From NCBI GenBank assembly GCA_052038315.1, contig JBQGCF010000375.1:1-22080 (forward strand): a stretch of DNA of 22,080 bases, in the 5' to 3' direction. This stretch comes from Iamia sp052038315. GTDB lineage: Bacteria; Actinomycetota; Acidimicrobiia; Acidimicrobiales; Iamiaceae. The notes below the pieces were generated by a model. That model was not told where the DNA came from, ran no database searches, and worked only from the letters and a program-made list of their open reading frames with translations. A program made the translations under genes and the position numbers. This document shows, in pieces, positions 14,441 through 21,207 of this stretch; position 1 is the first letter of the stretch; the number at the start of each line of letters is the position of its first letter.

Positions 14441-15349
14441 ATGGGCGCGGTGCGAGAGGCGCAGCGGGTCGGCCCCGACGCGGTGGCGGCGGCGACGGCG
14501 CTGCTCCAGCGCATCCGGCGATCGCACCCGACGGCGGGCTGCTGGGAGGCGGCCGACGTCCAGTGGTCGTGGCGGCTGCCGCGCCCCACCGACGACCTGC
14601 CCCAGCTGGTCTGGCTCGACGACGACGATCGCCCGGTGGCGGCGCTGATCGCCGCCGGACCGGCTGCCGCCGGCGCCGTCGACCTCGTCCCGATCGTCCT
14701 CCCGGACGCCCCTCCGGCATGGGTCGCCCACGTCGTCGACCGGGGCCTGGCCCACCTCGCCGCGACCGGCCTCGGCGACGCCGCCCTCTCGGTGGAGGTC
14801 GACGAGGGCGACGACGTCCTGCTCGAGGTGCTGCGCGGCCACGGCTTCGCGGTCGCGGGCGACGGCGTCGTGGAGACCTGGCTGGCGGCCGCCGACCGCC
14901 CGGCCACCAGCCCCCTCGCCGCCGGCTACCGGCTGGCCACCCGGGCCGAGACGGCGGACCGCCCGCACCACATGATCCACCCCGGGCGGAACCACCCCGA
15001 CGTCGAGGCACGGCTGCGCCAGACCTCGCTGTACCGCCCCGACCTCGACCTCGTCGTCCACCACGACGACGGCGAGGTGGCCGCCTACGGGCTGTTCTGG
15101 CTCGATCCGCAGAGCGCCACCGGGCTCGTCGAACCGATGCGCACCGAGGACGCCCACCAGCGCCGGGGCCTGGCCCGCCACGTCCTGACCGCAGGCCTCG
15201 ACCGGCTCGCCCGGGCCGGGGCCGAGCGGATCAAGATCTGCTTCGAGCCCGGCAACCCGGCGTCGAGCCACCTCTACCTCGACGTGGGCTTCGTCCCGGT
15301 TCGCAGCACGGTCGTCCTCACCCGTCCCGCCCCGTCGGACCCGGTGTGA
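14441..15349 (+). CDS. GNAT-family N-acetyltransferase with two GNAT-like halves
   Basis: This is a 302-residue protein. The C-terminal half (about 160-295) is a clear GNAT domain: LVVHHDDGEVAAYGLFWLD, then the acetyl-CoA loop region EDAHQRRGLARHVLTAGL with Q/R-x-x-G-x-A, and the closing FEPGNPASSHLYLDVGFVPV. The N-terminal half (about 1-150) looks like a degenerate GNAT copy (VEVDEGDDVLLEVLRGHGF), a tandem layout also seen in mycothiol synthase. I cannot claim MshD: the length is similar, but no specific residue pattern was verified. It uses acetyl-CoA to acylate an unknown amine. The gene is divergent from the TetR gene and convergent with the cupin gene, with no obvious operon partners. 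Confidence 0.85.
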   Translation: MGAVREAQRVGPDAVAAATALLQRIRRSHPTAGCWEAADVQWSWRLPRPTDDLPQLVWLDDDDRPVAALIAAGPAAAGAVDLVPIVLPDAPPAWVAHVVDRGLAHLAATGLGDAALSVEVDEGDDVLLEVLRGHGFAVAGDGVVETWLAAADRPATSPLAAGYRLATRAETADRPHHMIHPGRNHPDVEARLRQTSLYRPDLDLVVHHDDGEVAAYGLFWLDPQSATGLVEPMRTEDAHQRRGLARHVLTAGLDRLARAGAERIKICFEPGNPASSHLYLDVGFVPVRSTVVLTRPAPSDPV

Positions 15350-15383
15350 CCGGCGAGCCGGTGCTCGGACCGGTCGACGACCG

Positions 15384-15779
15384 CTAGCCGCCGAGGGTCG
15401 GGGGCCACGGGCCGTCGACGACCACGGCCTCGCCGGGACCCGGCCACGGGGGCATCGACGCAGCGACGACCCGCAGGGCGTCCCCGGCGTCGACCCGGAC
15501 CTGGAAGGCGGTCCCGGCCGGGATGGCCACGCTCGTGCCCGGCCCGACGGCGAAGCCCTCGTCGGCCCCGGCGCTCGTCCACATCCGGCCGGTGCCGGTG
15601 ACGACGAACCACAGCTCGTCGATCGTCCGGTGCCGCACCGCCCGCGACGTCTCCCCGGCCGGGAACGTGAAGTGGGCCAGGCCCCCGTGCCGGGACCCCA
15701 CCAGCACCCGCACCTCGCTCCCGTCCGGCGCCCCCTCCGTCGCCTCGTCGGGCACGGACACGTGCTCGGGTCCCACCAT
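15384..15779 (-). CDS. Small cupin-domain protein
   Basis: This is a 131-residue single-cupin protein. Cupin motif 1 is visible as RHRTIDELWFVVTGTGRMW (about 49-67), with His50, Glu55 and a beta-turn G-x-G. Motif 2 is around PGTSVAIPAGTAFQVRVDAGD (about 79-99), but the usual motif-2 His appears replaced (IPAGTAFQV where many have IPAGTxHxV), so metal binding may be reduced or absent. The function is unknown; such proteins range from enzymes to small-molecule sensors. It is cytosolic by absence of a signal. The start at ATG 15779 has TAGCCA (15791-15786) six bases upstream, a poor -10 with the same spacing as its leaderless neighbours. It is divergent from the globin gene. Confidence 0.8.
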   Translation of the reverse strand: MVGPEHVSVPDEATEGAPDGSEVRVLVGSRHGGLAHFTFPAGETSRAVRHRTIDELWFVVTGTGRMWTSAGADEGFAVGPGTSVAIPAGTAFQVRVDAGDALRVVAASMPPWPGPGEAVVVDGPWPPTLGG

Positions 15780-15859
15780 GCGCCGTGGCTACCACACCCG
15801 CGAGGGGGCTCCGGTCGGGCTCGGGACCTTCGGCCCTGGGCGGGGGGCGATGGCGTCCG

Positions 15860-15865
15860 TACCGT
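15860..15865 (+). promoter_or_regulatory. -10 element for truncated haemoglobin gene
   Basis: TACCGT is followed by seven bases and then the GTG at 15873. The spacing predicts a leaderless or one-base-leader transcript. The 93-base gap shared with the divergent cupin gene shows no convincing operator. Confidence 0.4.
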
Positions 15866-15872
15866 CGGCGGG

Positions 15873-16319
15873 GTGAGCCGCGCCACGACCGACCCCCACC
15901 CGACCCGGGACCTCGACAGCCCCGAGGAGATCGCCGAGATGGTCCGGCGCTTCTACCAGGACGTCGCCCAGGACGGGCTGCTCGGGCCGGTCTTCGAGGA
16001 CGTGGCCGGCGTCGACTGGGTCGAGCACCTCCCCAAGATCACGGCGTTCTGGTGCCGGATGCTGCTCGGCCAGCACGGCTACACCGGCAACCCGCTGGCC
16101 GCCCACCGCCGCATCCACGCCCAGGAGCCGTTCACCGCCGAGCACTTCGTCCGCTGGCTGGAGCTGTTCCACGAGACCCTCGACGGCGGCTGGCGCGGCC
16201 CCCACGTCGACCGGGCCAAGGCGCTCGCCGCCCGGGTCGCCCGGGTCCACAGCCAGCAGCTCGGCGGGGAGCCGGCGGTGACGATCGGCCTCGCCGCCCC
16301 CACCCGCCGCACCGCCTAG
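15873..16319 (+). CDS. Group III truncated haemoglobin
   Basis: This 148-residue protein matches the group III 2-on-2 globins. Helix B has FYQD with a Tyr at 28 (likely B10), and LLGPVFEDV (36-44) has the CD1-type Phe41. HLPKITAFWCRMLLG (52-66) is followed by the F-helix region AAHRRIHAQEPFTAEHFVRWLELFHETLD (about 76-104), where His82 or His78 is the haem ligand. A small cytosolic globin of this class binds oxygen, NO or peroxide-type ligands; its physiological role is generally unsettled. The GTG at 15873 is chosen because residues upstream in the frame do not resemble the family and a -10-like TACCGT precedes it. A perfect hairpin follows 30 bases after the stop. Confidence 0.9.
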   Translation: MSRATTDPHPTRDLDSPEEIAEMVRRFYQDVAQDGLLGPVFEDVAGVDWVEHLPKITAFWCRMLLGQHGYTGNPLAAHRRIHAQEPFTAEHFVRWLELFHETLDGGWRGPHVDRAKALAARVARVHSQQLGGEPAVTIGLAAPTRRTA

Positions 16320-16349
16320 GTCGGGCCGGCGAACCGCACCGCACACCGA

Positions 16350-16394
16350 AACTGCGACCCTGAGCGGGTGCGCAGCCCGCTCAGGGTCGCAGTT
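16350..16394 (+). terminator. Perfect 19-bp hairpin after the globin gene
   Basis: AACTGCGACCCTGAGCGGG and its exact complement CCCGCTCAGGGTCGCAGTT flank a seven-base loop (TGCGCAG). The hairpin lies between two plus-strand genes, so it should end globin transcription. The following bases lack a T-run, as often in high-GC actinobacteria. The perfect symmetry also allows a dispersed palindromic repeat or operator. Confidence 0.7.
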
Positions 16395-16425
16395 CCGTCG
16401 ATCTTGCGGCCGGGGGCACCTCGCC

Positions 16426-16431
16426 TAGGTT
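16426..16431 (+). promoter_or_regulatory. -10 element of leaderless B12-binding regulator gene
   Basis: TAGGTT is followed by exactly six bases and then the ATG at 16438. Hexamer and spacing are identical to those of the acetyltransferase gene at 14429. No Shine-Dalgarno is seen. Confidence 0.5.
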
Positions 16432-16437
16432 GGGGCG

Positions 16438-17325
16438 ATGGGTGACGCGGCGACGAGCGGGACGGCTCGGGGGGCGGCGCTCAACCTGAAGCAGGCGGCG
16501 CAGCGGCTCGGGGTCCACTACATGACCGCCTACCGCTACGTCCGCCAGGGCCGGCTCCCGGCGACCCAGGAGGGCTCGGTCTGGACGGTCGACGAGGCCG
16601 ACGTCGAGCGCTTCATCCTCGACCGCGACACCCGGCCCGAGCCGATCGACGACGACGCCCGACGACGGGTCGACTGGGCCGAGCGGGTCCGGGTCCAGCT
16701 GGCCATGGGCCACGAGGACGAGGCCTGGGAGGCCGTCGACCTGGCCCTGGCGTCGGGGGTCACGCCCGAGCGGGCCTTCCTCGACCTCCTCGGCGGGTCG
16801 GTGGCCACCATCGGCGACCAGGTGGGGGCGGGCGAGGCCACCACCGCCGACCTGCGCATCGCCACGGTGACCGCCCGCCGGGTGGCCGTCCGCCTCGGCG
16901 CCCGCTTCCACCGCCGCCGCCGCTCCCGGGGCACGGTCGTCATCGGCGCCCCGCCGGGCGAGCTCCACGACCTGCCGATCGCCCTGATCGCCGACGTCCT
17001 CCGGCTCCAGGCCCTCGACGTCCTCGACCTCGGCCCCGACGTCCCGCCCGAGGCCTTCGCCGTCGCCGCCGAGCGGGCCCAGCGCCCGGTGGTCGTCGGC
17101 CTGGGCGTCACGCAGGTCGACAACATCGAGGCGGCCCGGGCCGTGGTCGCCGCCGTCCGGGACGCCGCCCCCGACGTCAAGGTCGTCGTCGGCGGTCAGG
17201 CGGTGCGCAGCCCCGAGGTCGCCGCCCTGCTGGGCGTGGACGCCTGGGCCCACGACGGCGACACGGTCGTCGCCGCCGTCGAGGGCCTGCTCGCCGACCG
17301 ACCGACCCGGGCGCCGCGGCCCTAG
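16438..17325 (+). CDS. Excisionase/MerR-like DNA-binding regulator with cobalamin-binding domain
   Basis: This is a 295-residue protein. Residues about 14-62 are an excisionase/MerR-like winged helix (LNLKQAAQRLGVHYMTAYRYVRQGRLP, then WTVDEADVERFI). Residues about 75-155 form the four-helix bundle that normally caps B12. Residues about 163-288 are a Rossmann-type B12-binding domain with GELHDLP (174-180), where His177 is the expected lower cobalt ligand. In CarH photoreceptors the bundle carries Trp-His and Glu-His motifs. Here the matching stretch (IGDQVGAGEATTADLRIAT, about 125-143) lacks both, so light sensing by the CarH mechanism is doubtful. It may sense cobalamin or a related ligand. 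It is convergent with nrdB and shares four bases of stop sequence. Targets are unknown. Confidence 0.87.
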   Translation: MGDAATSGTARGAALNLKQAAQRLGVHYMTAYRYVRQGRLPATQEGSVWTVDEADVERFILDRDTRPEPIDDDARRRVDWAERVRVQLAMGHEDEAWEAVDLALASGVTPERAFLDLLGGSVATIGDQVGAGEATTADLRIATVTARRVAVRLGARFHRRRRSRGTVVIGAPPGELHDLPIALIADVLRLQALDVLDLGPDVPPEAFAVAAERAQRPVVVGLGVTQVDNIEAARAVVAAVRDAAPDVKVVVGGQAVRSPEVAALLGVDAWAHDGDTVVAAVEGLLADRPTRAPRP

Positions 17326-18398
17326 AAGTCGTCGTCGAAGGTGACGGCGCCGGTGACGCCGACCTGGTAGGCGCTGACCCGCCGCTCGAAGAAGTTGCTG
17401 AGCTCCTGCACGTCCTGCAGGGCCATGAAGTCGAACGGGTTGCGGTCGCCGAAGCGGGGCGGGAGGCCGAGGTTCCCCAGCCGCTGGTCGGCCACCGAGC
17501 GCAGGTACTGCCGGGTGTCGGCCACGCTCAGGCCGCTGACGCCCCCGGCGAGCAGGTCGTCGGCGAACTGGGCCTCGACCTCGACCGCCTCCTCCAGCAT
17601 CTGCGTGACCTGGGCGGCGAGCTCGGCGTCCCACAGGTCGGGCTCCTCCTCCCGCACGGTGTCGACCACCGAGAGGGCGAAGCGCATGTGCATCGACTCG
17701 TCCCGGAACACCCAGTTGGTGCCCGAGGCCAGCCCGTTGAGCAGCCCCTTCGACCGGAAGAAGTACACGTAGGCGAAGGCGGCGAAGAAGAACAGTCCCT
17801 CGACGCAGGTGGCGAAGCAGATCAGGTTGAGGAGGAACTGCCGCCGCTCGTCGCGGGTCCGCAGCTGGTCGAGCTGGCTGATCGAGTCCATCCAGCGCAT
17901 GCAGAACTCGCCCTTGGCCCGGATCGACGGGATCGTCTCGATGGCGGCGAAGGCCTGCTCCCGCTCGGCCATGTCGGGCAGGTAGGTGTCGAGGAGGGTC
18001 AGGTAGAACTGGACGTGGAGGGCCTCCTCGTACAGCTGGCGGCTGAGGTAGAGGCGGGCCTCGGGGGCGTTGATGTGCTGGTACAGGTTGAGCACCAGGT
18101 TGTTGGCCACGATCGAGTCGCCGGTGGCGAAGAAGGCGACGAGCCGGTTGATCAGGTGGCGCTCGGCCGGGTCGAGCCGCTGGCGGAGGTCGCGCAGGTC
18201 GTCGGAGAGGTCGACCTCCTCGACGGTCCAGGTGTTCCGGATGGCGTCCCGGTACATGTCGTAGAAGGCCGGGTACCGCATCGGCCGGAGGGTGAGGTCG
18301 AGCCCCGGGTCGAGGATGTTCTTGGCCCTCGTGGCGCTCGCCGGGAGGACGAGCTCCTCGCTGGGGAGGACGAGGGCATCGGTCAGGGGGGCAGCCAT
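17322..18398 (-). CDS. nrdB: Class I ribonucleotide reductase small (radical) subunit
   Basis: This 358-residue protein provides the radical for deoxynucleotide synthesis. Di-iron ligands are present in order: Asp94 (ATGDSIV), Glu125 and His128 (YEEALH), Glu200 (CVEGLFF), Glu234 and His237 (FRDESMH). The radical tyrosine position is Tyr132, four residues after His128, so a tyrosyl-radical enzyme is expected. Trp56 (NTWTVEEVDLS) fits the start of the electron-transfer path, and the acidic tail (FDDDF) fits the large-subunit docking peptide. The ATG at 18398 overlaps the TGA of nrdA as TGATG, so expression is coupled and near-stoichiometric. Its stop overlaps that of the convergent B12-binding regulator. 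Confidence 0.95.
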   Translation of the reverse strand: MAAPLTDALVLPSEELVLPASATRAKNILDPGLDLTLRPMRYPAFYDMYRDAIRNTWTVEEVDLSDDLRDLRQRLDPAERHLINRLVAFFATGDSIVANNLVLNLYQHINAPEARLYLSRQLYEEALHVQFYLTLLDTYLPDMAEREQAFAAIETIPSIRAKGEFCMRWMDSISQLDQLRTRDERRQFLLNLICFATCVEGLFFFAAFAYVYFFRSKGLLNGLASGTNWVFRDESMHMRFALSVVDTVREEEPDLWDAELAAQVTQMLEEAVEVEAQFADDLLAGGVSGLSVADTRQYLRSVADQRLGNLGLPPRFGDRNPFDFMALQDVQELSNFFERRVSAYQVGVTGAVTFDDDF

Positions 18399-20770
18399 CA
18401 GTCGCAGGCCTCGCAGGTCTCGGGGTTCTCGAGGGAGCAGGCCACAGCGGCCTCGTCCTTCACGGGGGCGGGCGCCGGCCCGCTCGACGACGCGATGCGG
18501 GTCGCCGGGCGGGAGCGCAGGTAGTAGGTGGTCTTGAGCCCGGACTTCCAGGCGTGGAGGTACATCGAGCTGAGCCGGCCGATCGTCGGGCTCTCCTGGA
18601 ACAGGTTGAGCGACTGGCTCTGGTCGATGAACGGGCCCCGGGCGGCGGCCATGTCGATCACCGCCCGCATGGGCAGCTCCCAGGCCGTGCGGTAGAGCGC
18701 CTTCATCTCGTCGGTGGCGCCGGGCAGGTCCTGGACCGAGCCCTGGGCGGCCCGCAGCCGGTCGGCGGTCTCGGTGTCCCAGAGGCCGAGGGCCTGCAGG
18801 TCACGGACGAGGTAGCCGTTCACCTGGAGGAACTCGCCCGACAGGGTCTCCCGCTTGAAGAGGTTGGAGACGGCGGGCTCGATGCACTCGTAGCAGCCGG
18901 CGATCGAGGCGATGGTGGCCGTCGGGGCGATGGCGACGAGCAGCGAGTTGCGCAGTCCGTGCTCGGCCACCGCCGCCCGGATCGCCTCCCAGCGCTCGCC
19001 CGACACCGAGACGCCCCACAGGTCGGGCTGGAGGGCACCGCCGGCGGCCCGGGTCTCGGACCAGCGCGGGTGGGGGCCGGCCTCGCGGGCCAGCTCGACC
19101 GACGCCTCCAGGGCCGACAGGTAGACCTCCTCCTGGATCGACCGGCTGACCTCGGCCGCCTCCGGCGAGTCGAACGGCAGCCGCAGCGTGAACAGCACGT
19201 CCTGCAGCCCCATCACGCCGAGGCCGATCGGGCGCCAGCCGTCGTTCGACCGGCCCGCTGCGTCGGTCGGGTAGAAGTTGATGTCGATCAACCGGTCGAG
19301 GAACCGCACCGCGGTGCGGACCGTCGAGCGCAGCCGCTCGTGGTCGATGCCCGTCTCCGCGTCGACGAAGCGGGCCAGGTTGATCGAGCCGAGGTTGCAG
19401 ACGGCCGTGTGGTCGTCATCGGTGACCTCGATGATCTCGGTGCACAGGTTCGACAGGTGGACGACGTTGCCTGGCTGGCCGACCTGGTTGGCCGTGCGGT
19501 TGCTGGCGTCCTTGAAGCACATCCAGCCGTTGCCGGTCTCGGCCAGGGTCCGCATCATCCGGCCGTAGAGCTCGCGGGCCCGGACCTGCTTGACCGCCTT
19601 CCCGGTGGCCTCGGCCTGCTGGTAGGCGGCGGCGAAGGCATCGCCGTGGAGGTCGACCAGCTCCGGCGTCTCCTTCGGGTCGAACAGCGACCACATCCAG
19701 TCCCGCTCGACCCGCTCCATGAACAGGTCCGGCACCCAGTGGGCGATGTTGAGGTTGTGGGTCCGGCGGGACTCGTCGCCGGTGTTGTCCCGCAGCTCCA
19801 GGAACTCCTCGACGTCCGCGTGCCACGTCTCGAGGTAGACGCACGCCGCCCCCTTGCGCCGACCGCCCTGGTTGACCGCCGCCACCGACGCGTCGAGCGT
19901 CTTGAGGAACGGGACGATGCCGTTCGACAGCCCGTTGGTCCCCCGGATCAGCGAGCCCCGGGCCCGGATCCGGCTGAACGACAGGCCGATGCCGCCGGCG
20001 TGCTTCGAGAGCCGGGCCACGTCGTGGTAGCGGCCGTAGATGGCGTCCAGGGTGTCCTGCGGCGAGTCGAGCAGGTAGCAGGACGACATCTGCGGGTGGC
20101 TCGTGCCCGAGTTGAACAGCGTCGGGCTGGACGGGAGGTACTCCAGCCGGGCCATGAGGCGGTAGAGGTCCAACGCCTCGGTCGGCGACGTCGCCAGGCC
20201 GCACGCCACCCGGAGGAAGAAGTGCTGCGGCGTCTCGATCACCTTGCGGGTCTCGGGGTGGCGGAGCAGGTAGCGGTCGTAGACGGTGCGGAGGCCGAAG
20301 AACTCGAAGCGCCGATCGCCCTCGGCGTCGACGGCGGCGTCGAGCACGTCGGCCCCGCCGGCGACCAGATCGGCGGTCGCCTCGTTGACCAGCCCGAGCT
20401 GGCGGCCGACGGCGATCGAGGCGGTGAAGCTGCCGATCCCCTGGTCCCGCACCTCCTTGGTGATCACCCGGGCGAGGAGGCGGGCGGCGAGGCGCGAGTA
20501 GCTGGGCTCCTCGGTGATCAGCGAGGCGGCGATGCGGATCGACAGCTCGTCGAGCTCGAGCGTCGTCGCCCCGTCGCGCAGCCCGCTGATCGTCTTGGTC
20601 GCCACCCTCAGCGGATCGACCAGCGGCAGCCCGTCGGCGCAGCTCTCGACGGCGGCGACGATGGCGTTGACGTCGACCGGCTCCAGGCTCCCGCCCCGGG
20701 TCAGCACCCGCATCGTCGACCGGGGCGGGGCGTCGGCAGCGACTGCGGGGGTCTCGTCGATGAGCGTCAT
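18398..20770 (-). CDS. nrdA: Class I ribonucleotide reductase large (catalytic) subunit
   Basis: This 790-residue protein reduces ribonucleoside diphosphates to deoxy forms. An N-terminal ATP-cone (about 20-110) gives overall activity control. Catalytic residues are visible: Cys231 (MSSCYLLDS) and Cys458 (AVCNLGSINL) as the redox pair, and Cys443 in NLCTEI as the thiyl site with neighbouring Asn441 and Glu445. The C-terminal CEACD carries the shuttle CxxC. Length and order fit class Ia. There is no B12-binding signature, so it is not the class II enzyme common in actinobacteria. The ATG at 20770 follows tandem operator-like repeats and has no Shine-Dalgarno. The gene is first in the nrdA-nrdB unit. 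Confidence 0.95.
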   Translation of the reverse strand: MTLIDETPAVAADAPPRSTMRVLTRGGSLEPVDVNAIVAAVESCADGLPLVDPLRVATKTISGLRDGATTLELDELSIRIAASLITEEPSYSRLAARLLARVITKEVRDQGIGSFTASIAVGRQLGLVNEATADLVAGGADVLDAAVDAEGDRRFEFFGLRTVYDRYLLRHPETRKVIETPQHFFLRVACGLATSPTEALDLYRLMARLEYLPSSPTLFNSGTSHPQMSSCYLLDSPQDTLDAIYGRYHDVARLSKHAGGIGLSFSRIRARGSLIRGTNGLSNGIVPFLKTLDASVAAVNQGGRRKGAACVYLETWHADVEEFLELRDNTGDESRRTHNLNIAHWVPDLFMERVERDWMWSLFDPKETPELVDLHGDAFAAAYQQAEATGKAVKQVRARELYGRMMRTLAETGNGWMCFKDASNRTANQVGQPGNVVHLSNLCTEIIEVTDDDHTAVCNLGSINLARFVDAETGIDHERLRSTVRTAVRFLDRLIDINFYPTDAAGRSNDGWRPIGLGVMGLQDVLFTLRLPFDSPEAAEVSRSIQEEVYLSALEASVELAREAGPHPRWSETRAAGGALQPDLWGVSVSGERWEAIRAAVAEHGLRNSLLVAIAPTATIASIAGCYECIEPAVSNLFKRETLSGEFLQVNGYLVRDLQALGLWDTETADRLRAAQGSVQDLPGATDEMKALYRTAWELPMRAVIDMAAARGPFIDQSQSLNLFQESPTIGRLSSMYLHAWKSGLKTTYYLRSRPATRIASSSGPAPAPVKDEAAVACSLENPETCEACD

Positions 20771-20779
20771 GGGGATGCA

Positions 20780-20808
20780 ACTACACCGGTGTAATTACGT
20801 CGGTGCAA
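20780..20808 (-). promoter_or_regulatory. nrdA promoter with tandem repeats and perfect palindrome
   Basis: On the minus strand two 14-base direct repeats abut: TTGCACCGACGTAA then TTACACCGGTGTAG, with 10 of 14 positions identical. The second holds the perfect palindrome TACACCGGTGTA (20782-20793). A possible promoter is TTGCAC (20808-20803), 17 bases, TGTAGT (20785-20780), so a bound regulator would cover it. The half-site spacing does not fit the standard NrdR box. Confidence 0.5.
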
Positions 20809-20816
20809 GGGCGAGG

Positions 20817-20829
20817 TTTCAGTGCTAAA
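20817..20829. repeat. First copy of TTTCAGYGCTAAA near-palindrome
   Basis: TTTCAGTGCTAAA here and TTTCAGCGCTAAA at 20932-20944 agree at 12 of 13 bases and lie in the same orientation 115 bases apart. Each is nearly its own reverse complement. They are AT-rich islands in very GC-rich DNA, in the region between the divergent nrdA and riboswitch-controlled genes. A shared regulator is plausible, but none is identified. Confidence 0.5.
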
Positions 20830-20931
20830 CGATTCGAACCCCCAGATGTGGGGTCCGACCTGCGCCTCCGGGCCCAACCGGTTGTGGTCGGCGCCGATCC
20901 GGTGACCCGGGCGCCACGCCGCGGGGTGGGC

Positions 20932-20944
20932 TTTCAGCGCTAAA
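20932..20944. repeat. Second copy of TTTCAGYGCTAAA near-palindrome
   Basis: This copy, TTTCAGCGCTAAA, has a perfect AGCGCT core and lies 29 bases before the predicted -35 of the riboswitch promoter. Between the two copies (20830-20931) I see only a small hairpin, CCCCA-GATG-TGGGG (20840-20853). Confidence 0.5.
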
Positions 20945-20973
20945 AGTCCGCGGGCGACGGAGGGCCACGGGGC

Positions 20974-21002
20974 TTGGCCGGGACCGGGCCCGTCGGTACG
21001 GT
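20974..21002 (+). promoter_or_regulatory. Promoter of the cobalamin riboswitch transcript
   Basis: TTGGCC (20974-20979), a 17-base spacer and TACGGT (20997-21002) make a well-spaced promoter. The -10 hexamer is the same as before the MerR and FAD genes. Transcription would begin near G21009, right at the 5' edge of the riboswitch. Confidence 0.6.
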
Positions 21003-21009
21003 CGCCGGG

Positions 21010-21106
21010 ACACGCCTCCGTGCGGGGGAAGCCGGTCGAAGTCCGGCGCTGACCCGCAACCGTGGGCCGCTCCCCGGGGCGGCGAGCCGGGATGCCCGCT
21101 CGGAGG
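21010..21106 (+). ncRNA. Cobalamin (B12) riboswitch aptamer
   Basis: Conserved aptamer blocks appear in order: GGGGGAAGCCGGT with the following AAGTCCGGC (about 21023-21048), the B12-box-type core GCTGACCCGCAACCGTG (about 21048-21064), and AGCCGGGATGCCCGC (21085-21099). CCTCCG (21015-21020) and CGGAGG (21101-21106) can close an outer stem. The 101-base stretch to the start codon at 21208 may be the expression platform. GCGCGG (21155-21160) could pair with CCGCGC (21187-21192), next to the ribosome site GGAGG (21193-21197), which suggests translational control. High B12 would be expected to reduce expression. Confidence 0.93.
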
Positions 21107-21207
21107 TGCAGGCTCGACCATCCACCGAGGAGTGCGGATCCGGGCCCGAAGGGTGCGCGGCCGCGGCCGGGCGGATCTCGGGTCGACCGCGCGGAGGCCC
21201 CCACCCC

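Noticed and set aside
14441..15349. Acetyltransferase as mycothiol synthase (mshD).
   Set aside because: Tandem GNAT halves and length fit loosely, but no mycothiol-synthase-specific residues could be confirmed.
20782..20793. TACACCGGTGTA as a canonical NrdR box.
   Set aside because: NrdR boxes as I recall them have ACA and TGT ends with a longer AT-rich centre. Here the arms are two bases apart, so only a general operator call is made.
921..20794. Very long plus-strand open frames opposite the minus-strand genes (for example 921-2267, 2264-4699, 4748-6628, 7272-8993, 11080-13974, 18554-20794).
   Set aside because: They are antisense to well-supported genes, have Gly/Arg/Asp/Val-skewed composition, lack domain motifs, and are expected from high third-position GC.
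20831..20853. GATTCGAAC resembles a tRNA T-loop (GTTCGAATC on the minus strand), suggesting a tRNA or attachment-site remnant.
   Set aside because: The flanking bases cannot form the T-stem, and no acceptor, D-arm or anticodon arm is present.
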